From contig NZ_JASKLS010000002.1 in assembly GCF_030124375.1 (NCBI RefSeq), positions 201,802 through 265,801 on the forward strand: 64,000 nucleotides of DNA, written 5' to 3'. Numbering within the stretch: position 1 is the first letter of the stretch; every line of letters begins with the position of its first letter. Made by a program: the position numbers and the translations under genes. This document shows, in pieces, positions 37,153-45,697 of the stretch. The notes under the pieces are model-generated. The model searched no databases and had not been told where the DNA came from. It saw only the letters and a list, made by a program, of their open reading frames with translations. The stretch comes from Sinorhizobium sp. 6-70. Its GTDB lineage: Bacteria; Pseudomonadota; Alphaproteobacteria; Rhizobiales; Rhizobiaceae.

Positions 37153-38265
37153 ATGTGGTGGACGCGGCTGAAGGCGCTGATCATCAAGGAGCTTCTGGCG
37201 GTGCTGCGCGACCCGAAGGGCCGCGCCATCCTCATCGGTCCGCCGATCATCCAGCTGCTCGTCTTTTCCTATGCGGCAACGTTGGAGGTGAAGAACGTCG
37301 ACCTGATGGTGCTCGATCGCGATACGGGCCAATGGAGCCAGGAACTGGTCCAGCGGATCGGCGGCTCTCCGACCTTCCGAACGATCACCGGGGCGAGCAG
37401 CCCGGCTGAAATCCGGCTTGCCCTAGATACGCAGCGTGTGCTTGCCGCATTGGAAATCGGTCCGACCTTCTCCCGAGACATCGAAGCGGGACGGCCGGCC
37501 GAAGTGCAGGTGATCCTCGACGGGCGGCGTTCCAACGCCTCCCAGATCGTTTCCGGTTATTTGAGCCAGATCGTCGGCATACTGGCCTCGGAAACTCCCG
37601 CCGGAAAACGCGCGGCATCCCATGTGGTCCGGGTCGAGGCGCGCAACTGGTTCAATCCAAACCTCACCTACCAATGGTTCATGGTGCCTAACCTCGTGGC
37701 AAGCATTGCGCTCCTGATCGGGCTCATCGTTACCGCGCTGTCGGTTGCCCGCGAGCGTGAACTTGGCACCTTCGACCAACTCATCGTCTCGCCGTTGCGC
37801 ACCCACGAAATCCTCATCGGCAAGCTGATACCGCCGATGATGATCGGGCTCTTCCATATCACGGTCTATATTCTCGCCGCCGTCTTCATCTTCGGCGTGC
37901 CGTTGCGCGGTTCGCTCATCCTGCTCTACGGCAGCGCGATTTTCTATCTCGCCTCCGTCGTCGGCCTTGGCCTTTTCATCTCGGCGCTGTCGATGACACA
38001 GCAGCAAGCGATTCTAGGAGCCTTCCTGTTCATGGTTCCAGCCATGCTCCTGTCGGGTTTCGCGACGCCGATCGAGAACATGCCGTCCTGGCTGCAGCCG
38101 ATCACGCTCATCAATCCGCTGCGTTATTTCCTGGTGATCGTGAAGGGGGTATTCCTCAAGGACATTCCGCTTGCAGAGGTGGTGCACCAGACCCTGCCGC
38201 TCTGCCTGATCGCCGTCGTGACACTTTCCGCCGCCGCCTGGCTCTTCCGCAGCAGGCTGGAGTGA
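37153..38265 (+). CDS. ybhR: ABC-2 exporter permease YbhR
   Basis: The 370-residue protein has the same layout as YbhS: first helix (AILIGPPIIQLLVFSYAA), periplasmic domain to about residue 175 and five C-terminal helices ending SAAAWLFRSRLE. It is the last gene of the cecR-ybhGFSR operon, and the ATG at 37153 begins one base after the ybhS stop. The sequence is intact across its length. With YbhS it forms the channel through which YbhF exports its unknown substrate. Confidence 0.9.
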   Translation: MWWTRLKALIIKELLAVLRDPKGRAILIGPPIIQLLVFSYAATLEVKNVDLMVLDRDTGQWSQELVQRIGGSPTFRTITGASSPAEIRLALDTQRVLAALEIGPTFSRDIEAGRPAEVQVILDGRRSNASQIVSGYLSQIVGILASETPAGKRAASHVVRVEARNWFNPNLTYQWFMVPNLVASIALLIGLIVTALSVARERELGTFDQLIVSPLRTHEILIGKLIPPMMIGLFHITVYILAAVFIFGVPLRGSLILLYGSAIFYLASVVGLGLFISALSMTQQQAILGAFLFMVPAMLLSGFATPIENMPSWLQPITLINPLRYFLVIVKGVFLKDIPLAEVVHQTLPLCLIAVVTLSAAAWLFRSRLE

Positions 38266-38270
38266 CGCGG

Positions 38271-38657
38271 TCAGACGAGCCGAATCGGCCCCGGGTACTG
38301 TCCGACGATCTCATCCGCTGTCAGCAGTGTCACGCCCTCGACTATCGACTGGGCGACCAGAATGCGATCGAAGGGGTCCTTGTGGATTGGCGGGAGTTGA
38401 TCGATTTCCACCGCATGGGCACTGCTGACAGGCAGTTCCTTATAGCCGTTGTCCAACAGGCCTCGGCGCAGCAGCCGAGGATTGGCCTCGAAATCGGCGC
38501 GCCCAAGGCTGCACTTGATGGCAATTTCGCAAAGGCTCGCCGCACTGAAAAAGAGCGCGTTCTCCTGATTCTCGATGAGCGCCCGGGCTTCTCGCGGCAA
38601 CCGGTCGGGAGCGCCGGCTACCCAGAGGAGGATGTGCGTGTCGAGCAGTATGTTCAT
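38271..38657 (-). CDS. vapC: VapC-type PIN-domain toxin ribonuclease
   Basis: The 128-residue PIN protein carries the acidic active-site residues of VapC toxins: Asp6 (LLDTHILLW), a central Glu (SLCEIAIK), and the C-terminal DPFDRILVAQ Asp, followed by LLTADEIV. Such enzymes cleave specific RNAs when not bound by antitoxin. The start overlaps the antitoxin stop by 4 bases. It is convergent with ybhR, with only 5 bases between them. The residues are intact, so the toxin is probably functional. Confidence 0.9.
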   Translation of the reverse strand: MNILLDTHILLWVAGAPDRLPREARALIENQENALFFSAASLCEIAIKCSLGRADFEANPRLLRRGLLDNGYKELPVSSAHAVEIDQLPPIHKDPFDRILVAQSIVEGVTLLTADEIVGQYPGPIRLV

Positions 38658-38899
38658 ACGCCGGTGCCGAAAAGATTTTCAATCTCATCGCTGGCCATAC
38701 GATCGAAATCGTCCGGCACCACGATCTCGCCGGTCATAAAGCCGATCCGCTGCCTTTCGGTTTCGGAAGGCTGATCGAGGGCCACCACCTTCACCAAGGG
38801 CTTTCCCGCCTTGGCGATGATGAACGGCTCTCCCCTCGCCGCCTTTTCGACCAGCCGGGACAGATGGGTCTTGGCCTCGTGAATATTGACGGTTTCCAC
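38654..38899 (-). CDS. vapB: Phd/YefM-type antitoxin of a VapBC-like pair
   Basis: The 81-residue protein starts METVNIHEAKTHLSRLVEKA, then GEPFIIAKAGKPLVKV, the Phd/YefM DNA-binding and dimerisation fold. The C-terminal part (PDDFDRMASDEIENLFG) is the flexible toxin-binding tail. It lies directly upstream of and overlaps the PIN toxin gene. The pair should autoregulate through the inverted repeat at 38910-38944 just upstream of the start. Confidence 0.9.
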   Translation of the reverse strand: METVNIHEAKTHLSRLVEKAARGEPFIIAKAGKPLVKVVALDQPSETERQRIGFMTGEIVVPDDFDRMASDEIENLFGTGV

Positions 38900-38909
38900 C
38901 GCAGCCTCT

Positions 38910-38944
38910 TGATTGAACTTAGTTTATCAGACTTAGTTCAATCA
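38910..38944. promoter_or_regulatory. Inverted repeat, candidate vapBC operator
   Basis: Perfect 9-bp arms TGATTGAAC (38910-38918) and GTTCAATCA (38936-38944) flank a 17-bp spacer in which ACTTAGTT is also partly repeated. It begins 11 bases upstream of the antitoxin ATG (38899) and overlaps its presumed promoter. Confidence 0.6.
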
Positions 38945-38954
38945 GGTGCGTTTT

Positions 38955-39557
38955 TCAAGCTTTCACGAACCGCTCGACCGCGGCAATCTCGTTCTGCCGG
39001 ATATCATGGCCGCCGGGATGCCACTCCACGGTGACTGTCGCCTTTTGAGCCTTGAAGTAGTCGGCGAGCGACTGCGTCAGCGGTGCCGGGCAGATCGGAT
39101 CGCGCTCTCCGGCAGTGATCAATATGCCTCGGCCTTCGAGCTTCGGGTTGTCTTTCGGCTTGAACGGGATCAGCGGGTGCATCAGGACAGCCTTGTCAAA
39201 GACGCCTTCTTCGATCAGCACGTTCGCAATGATATTCGCACCGTTGGAATAGCCGAGGCCGATGATTTCCGAGGCCTCATGCTCAGCTGCAAGCGTCCTG
39301 GCGAAGTTTGCCAGCTTTGTGGTGGCGCGCGCGAGATCCGCCATGTCGTAGACGCCCTCGCCGGTGCGCCTGAAGAAGCGGGCCGCGCCGTGTTCCGAAA
39401 CGTCGCCGCGCGGCGACACGATCGTCGCCTCCGGCAAAAGTTGCGAGCCGAAGCTGAAAAACTGGTTCTCGTCGCCTCCGGTGCCGTGAAGAACGAAAAG
39501 GATCGGGCTGCCGGGCTTGCCGGCTTTCAATTTATGCACATAGCCGTGGTCGACCAT
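38955..39557 (-). CDS. Alpha/beta hydrolase, carboxylesterase of the MhqD/YpfH type
   Basis: The 200-residue phospholipase/carboxylesterase-type protein has an oxyanion-hole HGTGGDENQF, the nucleophile GLGYSNGAN, catalytic Asp in AGERDPICP and His in HPGGHDI. The ATG at 39557 has AGGAGAG 5 bases upstream and the longer upstream frame has no homology. It lies next to a glyoxalase-fold dioxygenase homologue on the same strand, the same pairing as mhqD/mhqO of Bacillus, which is induced by quinones. Hydrolysis of a quinone- or hydroquinone-derived ester is a reasonable guess only. Confidence 0.86.
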   Translation of the reverse strand: MVDHGYVHKLKAGKPGSPILFVLHGTGGDENQFFSFGSQLLPEATIVSPRGDVSEHGAARFFRRTGEGVYDMADLARATTKLANFARTLAAEHEASEIIGLGYSNGANIIANVLIEEGVFDKAVLMHPLIPFKPKDNPKLEGRGILITAGERDPICPAPLTQSLADYFKAQKATVTVEWHPGGHDIRQNEIAAVERFVKA

Positions 39558-39682
39558 CGAAACTCTCCTTGGCAGGCGGCCTGCGCCTGCAGGCGGTGCC
39601 GTCACTGTTCGTCATATCAATGCCCAGCCCCTCCCCCGCGTGAGACGGAGGAGGAAATCTCGGCCGCAGAGATACCGGAAAT

Positions 39683-40615
39683 TTATCCTTCCAGGTTCTG
39701 CAGGTGGCTTTCGAGGATCGGACGCAGGTGCTTGTGCTGCTGCGGCAGTTTCAGCGCCTCGCCGAGATGGGCAATCTCCTCGTCACGGTCAAAGCCGGGC
39801 TCGTTCGTGGCGATCTCGAAGAGCACACCACCCGGTGTCCGGAAATAGATCGCCCAGAAATAGTCACGATCGATGACCGGAGTGACATGATAGCCGGTGT
39901 CCATCAGCGCCTTGCGCACTTCCAACTGCTTTTCGCGATTGTCGACCGCGAAGGCGACATGGTGTACGGAGCCGGCGCCCTGCCCCGCGCGATTGACGTT
40001 GGGCAGCGTTTCGAGGTCGACGAGGCCCGCGCCATTGCCGCCCGGCACGATCAGCCGGGTAACGCCATCCTTGCGGTCGAACTCCTGATAGCCCATGAAC
40101 TTGAGCAATTCGGAGGTGGCGCCCTCATCGCGCAGCCGCATGGCGACCGAATGGAAGCCACGGATCGCGTGGTCTGCGGAAATGCCGCCCTCGGTCCACG
40201 GGGCACGCGGATCGTCCTTCACTTCGACCAGAGCGAAGCCGTCGCCGTCCGGGCCGGCAAAGTTCAGCCGCTTCTCGCCGAAGGTTTCTTCGTCCTTGAG
40301 GCCGGTGACGCCGAGCTTGCCCAGGCGATCACGCCAGAAACCCAGCGAACCGACCGGGACGGCGAAGACGGTGGTTCCAACCTCTCCCGTGCCGGCACGG
40401 CCGCGCGGCATCTGCGGAAATGGGAAATAGGTCATCACGGTGCCAGGCGTGCCGGTCTCGTCACCATAGTAGAGGTGGTAGACGTCCGGTGAATCGAAGT
40501 TCACGGTCTTCTTGACGCGGCGCAAGCCGAGGGTGTTGGTGAAAAACTGGTTGTTGGTACGGGCGTCGTCCGCCATCGACGTGACGTGATGCAGGCCTTT
40601 GATCTGGTCGAGCAT
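39683..40615 (-). CDS. Glyoxalase-fold ring-cleaving dioxygenase-like protein (MhqO type)
   Basis: The 310-residue protein consists of two VOC/glyoxalase modules. HHVTSMADDARTNNQFFTN near the N-terminus supplies the first metal ligand; SVHHVAFAVDNREKQLEV and the late GVLFEIATNEPGF supply the others, giving the His-His-Glu pattern. This is the MhqO/LinE-like group of extradiol-type proteins. The start at 40615 is chosen from the family N-terminus. It precedes the MhqD-like esterase gene by 125 bases on the same strand and is divergent from a DctB-like kinase gene, with a palindrome at 40714-40732 between them. Confidence 0.87.
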   Translation of the reverse strand: MLDQIKGLHHVTSMADDARTNNQFFTNTLGLRRVKKTVNFDSPDVYHLYYGDETGTPGTVMTYFPFPQMPRGRAGTGEVGTTVFAVPVGSLGFWRDRLGKLGVTGLKDEETFGEKRLNFAGPDGDGFALVEVKDDPRAPWTEGGISADHAIRGFHSVAMRLRDEGATSELLKFMGYQEFDRKDGVTRLIVPGGNGAGLVDLETLPNVNRAGQGAGSVHHVAFAVDNREKQLEVRKALMDTGYHVTPVIDRDYFWAIYFRTPGGVLFEIATNEPGFDRDEEIAHLGEALKLPQQHKHLRPILESHLQNLEG

Positions 40616-40713
40616 TGTCCGGTTCCTTTCTGCCCGTCTCAAGCCGGGCTCGTTGATGGCGTATAGATGCGCTCTTCCCTTGCTTTGCGAAAGGCTGGCG
40701 CAGCCAAACGCAT

Positions 40714-40732
40714 TGTCAACGCAACGTTGACA
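40714..40732. promoter_or_regulatory. 19-bp palindromic operator candidate between mhqO-like and dctB-like genes
   Basis: TGTCAACG (40714-40721) and CGTTGACA (40725-40732) are perfect 8-bp arms around CAA. It lies in the divergent promoter region, 99 bases from the dioxygenase start and 101 from the kinase start. A MarR- or TetR-type regulator would fit; none is encoded next to it. Confidence 0.5.
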
Positions 40733-40832
40733 CCTTGAGCCTCTCGTTAAGAAAAATCGACTGCTATGAGCGGCTTGTCACCGGTTGAGCGGATCCCTAC
40801 CATCGATTAAATCGGTCATCCAAGGGGAACGC

Positions 40833-42680
40833 ATGGGGGGAGGAGCCGGGCATTCCGTGAAATATCGTCTTGCGCTTGTGCTCTGCCTGCTGCCGCTCAT
40901 CGCCGTGCCTGTTGCCTGGCAGGGCAATCTCGTCGCTACGCGCCGTTATATGCAGGAGGCCTCCGCGCAGGCGACCACGACGCTGAGGCTTGCCGTCTCC
41001 GCCTTGAGCGGCCACCTCAATCGCTACCAGGTGCTTCCGGCCCTGATCGCCGATCACGATGACGTCAAGGAACTCGCCACGCGGCCGCAGGACCGGCGCC
41101 TCCGCGAGACCGTCAACACCTACCTGAAGGAAATCAACGCACTCCTCAGGTCCTCGGACATCTATGTCATCACTCCGGATGGCGACACAATCGCGGCAAG
41201 CAACTACGACGGCCCCGCTAGCTTCGTCGGTGAGAACTTCAGCTATCGTCCCTATTTTCAGGATGCCTTGAAGGGCATGCAGTCCCGCTTCTATGCGCTC
41301 GGCACGACGTCGCTCAAGCGCGGCTATTATTTCGGCTCGCCGATCCGCGTCGGCGATGAAATTCGCGGCGTCATTGTCTTCAAGGTCGACATCGAAACGA
41401 TCGAAGCCTCCTGGCAGGGAGGCGAGTACAAGCTGTTCGTCTCCGATCCCGAAGGCATCATCTTCATGAGCGGCAGTCCGGAATGGCTCTATGCGAGCAT
41501 CCTGCCGTTGACGCCTGACCGTCTCTCTCGCACCGAGACTTCGCGCCGCTATGCAAATGCGGTTCTCCGTCCGCTGCCGGTGTCGCGCAGCACGCTCTTC
41601 GATCACCAATTGATGCGGATTGCGACCGGTGACGCGAACCGCGAATACCTCGTTCTTTCGCAATATATGCCCGAGGCCGATTGGACGGTGAACGTCCTGA
41701 TCGACACGGCGTCGGTCAAGACACAGGCGCTGACCGCGGTGGCGGCCGCGATGCTGCTTTGCGGGCTTGCCGGCCTTGCAGTTGCCGTGCTCTGGCAGCG
41801 TCGCGCGCGTCTCCGGGAGCGCCTGTTGATGCAGGCGCAAGCCCAGAGCGAGCTTGAGCACCGGGTCGAAGAACGCACTGCGGACCTCGCGCGCGTCAAT
41901 GCCCAGATCGAGGAGGAGATCGCCGAGCGGAGGCTCACGGAGCAGCAATTGCGCCAGACCCAGGCCGATCTCATCCAGGCTGGCAAGCTCGCCGGACTCG
42001 GCCAGATGTCGGCAGCACTCTCGCATGAATTCAACCAGCCGCTTGCCGCTGCCAAGACCTATGCGGACAGTGCAGCTCTCCTGATCGAGCGGGGGCGTAC
42101 CACCGAGGCGAGCGACAATGTCAGGCGCATTTCCGGCCTGATCGACCGCATGGCGTCCATCAGCCGGCATCTGCGCAATTTTGCACGCAAGCCCAATGAG
42201 AAGCTTGGCCCTGTGCCTCTCGACGAGGTCATGCGCGACACGATGGAAATCGTTGCCGCCCGGATCAAGGCAGCCAACGCCGCTGTCAACATCGATCTCG
42301 GCGAGGCGCCACTTGTTGTCCGGGCGGGTTCCGTCCGGCTTCAGCAGGTTCTCGTCAACGTCATCTCCAACGCCGTCGACGCGGTCGAGGGCCTCGATGA
42401 TCGCGCGATATCCGTCAACGCCTGGCGCGAAGGCGACAAGGTGGTTCTCACGGTCCGCGACCGCGGGCTCGGTGTGGCATCCGCCATCGCCGAACGCATT
42501 TTCGACCCGTTCTTCAGCACCAAGGGTGTGGGCAAGGGACTGGGCCTCGGACTTTCGATCTCCTACAACATCATCAAGGATTTCGGCGGCAACCTGACCG
42601 TTTCGAACCACCCTGAAGGAGGTGCCGTGTTTCGCATCGACCTTGCGACAAGCCGGAACGAGCGTGAGGCCGCCGAATGA
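40833..42680 (+). CDS. DctB-like sensor histidine kinase
   Basis: The 615-residue kinase has membrane helices at about 10-30 and 300-321, enclosing a double-Cache periplasmic sensor with NFSYRPYFQDAL and RGYYFGSP, motifs shared with C4-dicarboxylate sensor DctB. A coiled coil (about 328-385) leads to the phosphoacceptor His398 (LSHEFNQPL) and an ATPase domain with NVISNAVDAVE, RDRGLGV and GLGLGLSIS. ATG 40833 follows AAGGGGA. It overlaps the response regulator gene. No dctA transporter gene is in the window, so this may be a dctB paralogue sensing another carboxylate. Confidence 0.87.
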   Translation: MGGGAGHSVKYRLALVLCLLPLIAVPVAWQGNLVATRRYMQEASAQATTTLRLAVSALSGHLNRYQVLPALIADHDDVKELATRPQDRRLRETVNTYLKEINALLRSSDIYVITPDGDTIAASNYDGPASFVGENFSYRPYFQDALKGMQSRFYALGTTSLKRGYYFGSPIRVGDEIRGVIVFKVDIETIEASWQGGEYKLFVSDPEGIIFMSGSPEWLYASILPLTPDRLSRTETSRRYANAVLRPLPVSRSTLFDHQLMRIATGDANREYLVLSQYMPEADWTVNVLIDTASVKTQALTAVAAAMLLCGLAGLAVAVLWQRRARLRERLLMQAQAQSELEHRVEERTADLARVNAQIEEEIAERRLTEQQLRQTQADLIQAGKLAGLGQMSAALSHEFNQPLAAAKTYADSAALLIERGRTTEASDNVRRISGLIDRMASISRHLRNFARKPNEKLGPVPLDEVMRDTMEIVAARIKAANAAVNIDLGEAPLVVRAGSVRLQQVLVNVISNAVDAVEGLDDRAISVNAWREGDKVVLTVRDRGLGVASAIAERIFDPFFSTKGVGKGLGLGLSISYNIIKDFGGNLTVSNHPEGGAVFRIDLATSRNEREAAE

Positions 42681-44041
42681 GCGAAAGCCGTGTCCTGCTC
42701 GTCGACGACGAAGAGGAGCTTCGCCATTCGAGTGCACAGGCGCTCGAGCTTGCGGGATTTCGCGTCGACACATTCGCCAGCGCCGAACACGCGCTCGAGT
42801 TCATCGGCTTCAGCTTTTCCGGCGTGGTGATCAGCGACATTCGCATGCCGGGTATGGACGGCATGACCTTCCTTCAGCGTATTCGCGAAATCGACGCCGA
42901 GGTCCCGGTGATCCTGGTGACCGGTCACGGCGACGTCCAGCTCGCCGTTCGAGCAATGCGCGAAGGTGCTTACGATTTCGTCGAAAAACCCTTCATGGCG
43001 CAAACGCTCGCGGGCACCATTCGCCGCGCGCTCGAGTGGCGCGGCCTCGTGCTTGAAAACCGCCGCCTGAGAGCGGTTGCAGGAAAGCGCGACGACATCG
43101 AGCAGCGGCTGCCGGGGCGAAGCCAGGCGATGGTCGACCTGCGTTACAAGGTTCGCGCCATCGGCGCGTCCGACGCCGATACGTTGATCATTGGCGAGAC
43201 CGGGGTCGGCAAGGAAGTCGTGGCGCGCGCACTCCATGACTTGAGCAGCCGCGCCAACAGCCCCTTTATCGCCATCAATTGCGCCGCTCTTCCGCAGACG
43301 CTGATCGAGAGTGAACTTTTCGGCCACGAGGCCGGCGCCTTTCCGGGCGCGTTGCGGCCGCGCTATGGCAAGTTCGAGCACGGGCGCGGCGGCACCATCC
43401 TGCTCGACGAGATCGGCTCCTTGCCATTCGACCTCCAGGCGAAATTCCTGCGCGTGCTGCAGGAGCGGGTCATAACCCGGCTCGGCTCCAATGAAATCGT
43501 GCCGCTGGACGTCCGCTTCGTCGCCACCAGCAAGGTCGATCTGGAGCCCGAGGTTGCCGCCGGTCGCTTTCGCGCGGATCTGCTCTATCGCTTGAACGTC
43601 GCGACGCTGCGTGTACCGCCGCTTGCACAACGCCGTTCCGACATTCCGCTGCTTTTCATGCAGCTCGTGCGCGAATCCGCCGCGCGCTACGGCCGCGATG
43701 ATGTCGAGATCTCTCCTGCTCTGGCGTCGGAAATCGCGGAACGCGACTGGCCTGGCAACGTTCGCGAGCTGCGCAATGCGGCCGAACGGTTCGTGCTCGG
43801 GCTCGAAGCGGAACAGGACGACGCCACGTCCTCGCGGCCGAACGGCGCGCGCCTCGCCGACAAGGTTGCCGCGTTCGAAAAGAGCCTTATCGCCGGCGCA
43901 CTTGCGGCCCACGGCGGAGCGTTGAAGCCCGTTTACGAGTCTCTCGGGATCTCGCGCAAGACGCTCTATGAGAAGATGCAGAAGTTCGGCCTCGACAAAA
44001 GGCTTCTGGCGGCGGAGGCACAACGCGACGACGACGCGTGA
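42677..44041 (+). CDS. DctD-like NtrC-family response regulator with GAFPGA variant
   Basis: The 454-residue protein has a receiver domain (1-120; Asp54 in ISDIRMPGMDG, Lys104), an AAA+ domain with Walker A GETGVGKE (173-180) and Walker B ILLDEIG, and a C-terminal Fis-type helix-turn-helix (ISRKTLYEKMQKFGL region). The loop that contacts sigma-54 reads GAFPGA at 220-225 where GAFTGA is normal; Pro223 is encoded by ccg at 43343-43345. Threonine at that place is usually essential for sigma-54 activation. The protein may be altered in activation or act without sigma-54. It overlaps the kinase gene by 4 bases. Confidence 0.9.
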   Translation: MSESRVLLVDDEEELRHSSAQALELAGFRVDTFASAEHALEFIGFSFSGVVISDIRMPGMDGMTFLQRIREIDAEVPVILVTGHGDVQLAVRAMREGAYDFVEKPFMAQTLAGTIRRALEWRGLVLENRRLRAVAGKRDDIEQRLPGRSQAMVDLRYKVRAIGASDADTLIIGETGVGKEVVARALHDLSSRANSPFIAINCAALPQTLIESELFGHEAGAFPGALRPRYGKFEHGRGGTILLDEIGSLPFDLQAKFLRVLQERVITRLGSNEIVPLDVRFVATSKVDLEPEVAAGRFRADLLYRLNVATLRVPPLAQRRSDIPLLFMQLVRESAARYGRDDVEISPALASEIAERDWPGNVRELRNAAERFVLGLEAEQDDATSSRPNGARLADKVAAFEKSLIAGALAAHGGALKPVYESLGISRKTLYEKMQKFGLDKRLLAAEAQRDDDA

Positions 44042-44046
44042 TGGCC

Positions 44047-45393
44047 TCACAAGTTGGAACGGGATGCGGGTGCTGGACCGGTTCGCATTTCGTCGCCGCG
44101 TTCAAGTGAATCCACGACTTCGACAGGTGTCTTCATGATGATTTCGCGATGCGGGAACGGGATTGAAATACCGGCCGCCTTGAACGCATCCCACAATGCC
44201 ATGAGGACCTCGCCACGGACGTTGGTCAGCCCGTTGCTCGGATCGGAAATCCAGAACCTCAGTTTGAAATCGAGCGACGATGACCCGAAGGCTGTCATCC
44301 AGCAGACCGGTTGGGCATAGACACTGGAAACCCGCGGAATGCTTTTCGCGGCCTCGATCGCTATCCGAACAACCTCGTGCGGATCACTGTCATATGAGGT
44401 TCCGAAGCTAACCTCGATGCGGACATATTCACTGGAAAAGGACCAGTTCACGACCTGCTGGGAAATAAAATCCTCGTTTGGGATGAGATATTCCTTTCCA
44501 TCTCTCGTGATGACGGAGACGAAGCGGGAGCGCAGGTCGCGGATCGCGCCGAAGGTTTCTCCAAGCGTAATCGTGTCGCCCGGTTTGATCGACTTGTCGA
44601 GAAGGATGATGATTCCGGATATGAAATTGGAGACCACTTTCTGCAGGCCGAAACCGATACCGACGCCGACAGCACCCGAGAAGACCGTGAGGGCCGTCAG
44701 GTCGATGCCTGTTGCAGATAGCGCGACGGCGCCCGCCAATCCGATCAAGGTGATCTTGATGAGCTTGCTGATGAGGACCTTAAGCGATGGCGTAAGATCC
44801 GCTGACTTCTGTATCCAATGGGACGACATGTTGCCCATCAGGACGGCCAGCCAGATCAACGCCGCAGAAAGAACGATGGCCTTCAAGACCAGCAACATCG
44901 AAAGACGGGCAGCACCGAGGTTGACGGCAATGTTATCGAGGGCCGTCAGGATCGTGCCATCCAGTCCAAGTGCGTAAAGTGCAAAATAGAGCCAACCGGC
45001 GACCGCAACGACCCGCGCGAGCATTTGGTTTCTGATTATGCGCGTGAGCACCGCGATCACAAACCACGCCGCCACGAGCGTAAGGGCTGTGGCCACCAGC
45101 CACCGATACGACGGCCATCCGAATCGCGACAGCACCACATCCGCGATCCAGAGCCACACGATCAAGAAAAGCCATCGCAGCCGCCGCATGAAGGCGATGA
45201 TGACGCGGAGCAGATCGGGATTTCCCTTGATGGTGCGCGCGCGGGTCTCCAGTGCCGGCTCTATCCGTTTTGCCAGGAAACCGCAAAACAGGTAACCGGT
45301 CGCAATCACGACAGACTGATAGACCGTCCATTCGTTCAGAAGGGCAGTCTGCAGCCAAGATCCGGCAGCGTTGACCGCTTCTACGAAATCCAT
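44047..45393 (-). CDS. MscS-family mechanosensitive channel protein
   Basis: The 448-residue protein has several N-terminal membrane helices (about 20-200) and the MscS core at about 205-440: the pore-lining helix (LTVFSGAVGVGIGFGLQKVVSNFISGIIILLD across the TM3 region), the beta domain IKPGDTITLGETFGAI, then the carboxy-terminal alpha-beta domain ending in PFPHREI. It protects against hypo-osmotic shock. Its stop is 5 bases from the end of the convergent DctD-like gene. The extra N-terminal helices make it larger than E. coli MscS (286 residues). Confidence 0.88.
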   Translation of the reverse strand: MDFVEAVNAAGSWLQTALLNEWTVYQSVVIATGYLFCGFLAKRIEPALETRARTIKGNPDLLRVIIAFMRRLRWLFLIVWLWIADVVLSRFGWPSYRWLVATALTLVAAWFVIAVLTRIIRNQMLARVVAVAGWLYFALYALGLDGTILTALDNIAVNLGAARLSMLLVLKAIVLSAALIWLAVLMGNMSSHWIQKSADLTPSLKVLISKLIKITLIGLAGAVALSATGIDLTALTVFSGAVGVGIGFGLQKVVSNFISGIIILLDKSIKPGDTITLGETFGAIRDLRSRFVSVITRDGKEYLIPNEDFISQQVVNWSFSSEYVRIEVSFGTSYDSDPHEVVRIAIEAAKSIPRVSSVYAQPVCWMTAFGSSSLDFKLRFWISDPSNGLTNVRGEVLMALWDAFKAAGISIPFPHREIIMKTPVEVVDSLERGDEMRTGPAPASRSNL

Positions 45394-45697
45394 CGCCTTT
45401 CTCGTCGAATCCGCTGGGGGAGCCAGCAGATTCGAGTGTTCTCAATACCGAATGCTCGGACATTATTGAAAACTCGAATCAGGCAAGGATGGTTCCTGCC
45501 GTGGGCGAGCCGTGGGAAATTCGGGAAGATCGGGCTTCCGGCGGAAATACCGGATCGGCTCCGGGCCGCTTTCACCGGGCTGGTTTTGGCCCTCGCGCTG
45601 TGGTCAATGGCTTCCCGACTACCCGGCCGAAGGGGGTAGACAACACGAAAAAGGCAGGGACGCGGATGTCGCGCCCCTGCCATTCAAGCTGCGGATA
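45394..45697. other. Intergenic region holding a terminator, otherwise without visible genes
   Basis: 304 bases between the start of the mscS-like gene and the end of the oppDF-like gene. The right end has the terminator at 45648-45681. The left part should hold the mscS promoter; near 45430-45480 the sequence is moderately AT-rich with an imperfect ATTCGAG/CTCGAAT inverted pair. No open frame with a start signal is convincing. Confidence 0.6.
45648..45681 (-). terminator. Rho-independent terminator of the opp operon
   Basis: Reading the minus strand, GGCAGGGGCGCG (45681-45670) pairs with CGCGTCCCTGCC (45664-45653) with one mismatch across a 5-base loop and is followed by a run of five T (45652-45648). 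It starts 16 bases after the oppDF-like stop at 45698. Stem, loop and U-tract are all textbook. Confidence 0.85.

Noticed and set aside
40797..42773. A 658-codon open frame on the minus strand
   Set aside because: Shadow of the DctB-like kinase; the sense frame has full kinase motifs and operon overlaps.
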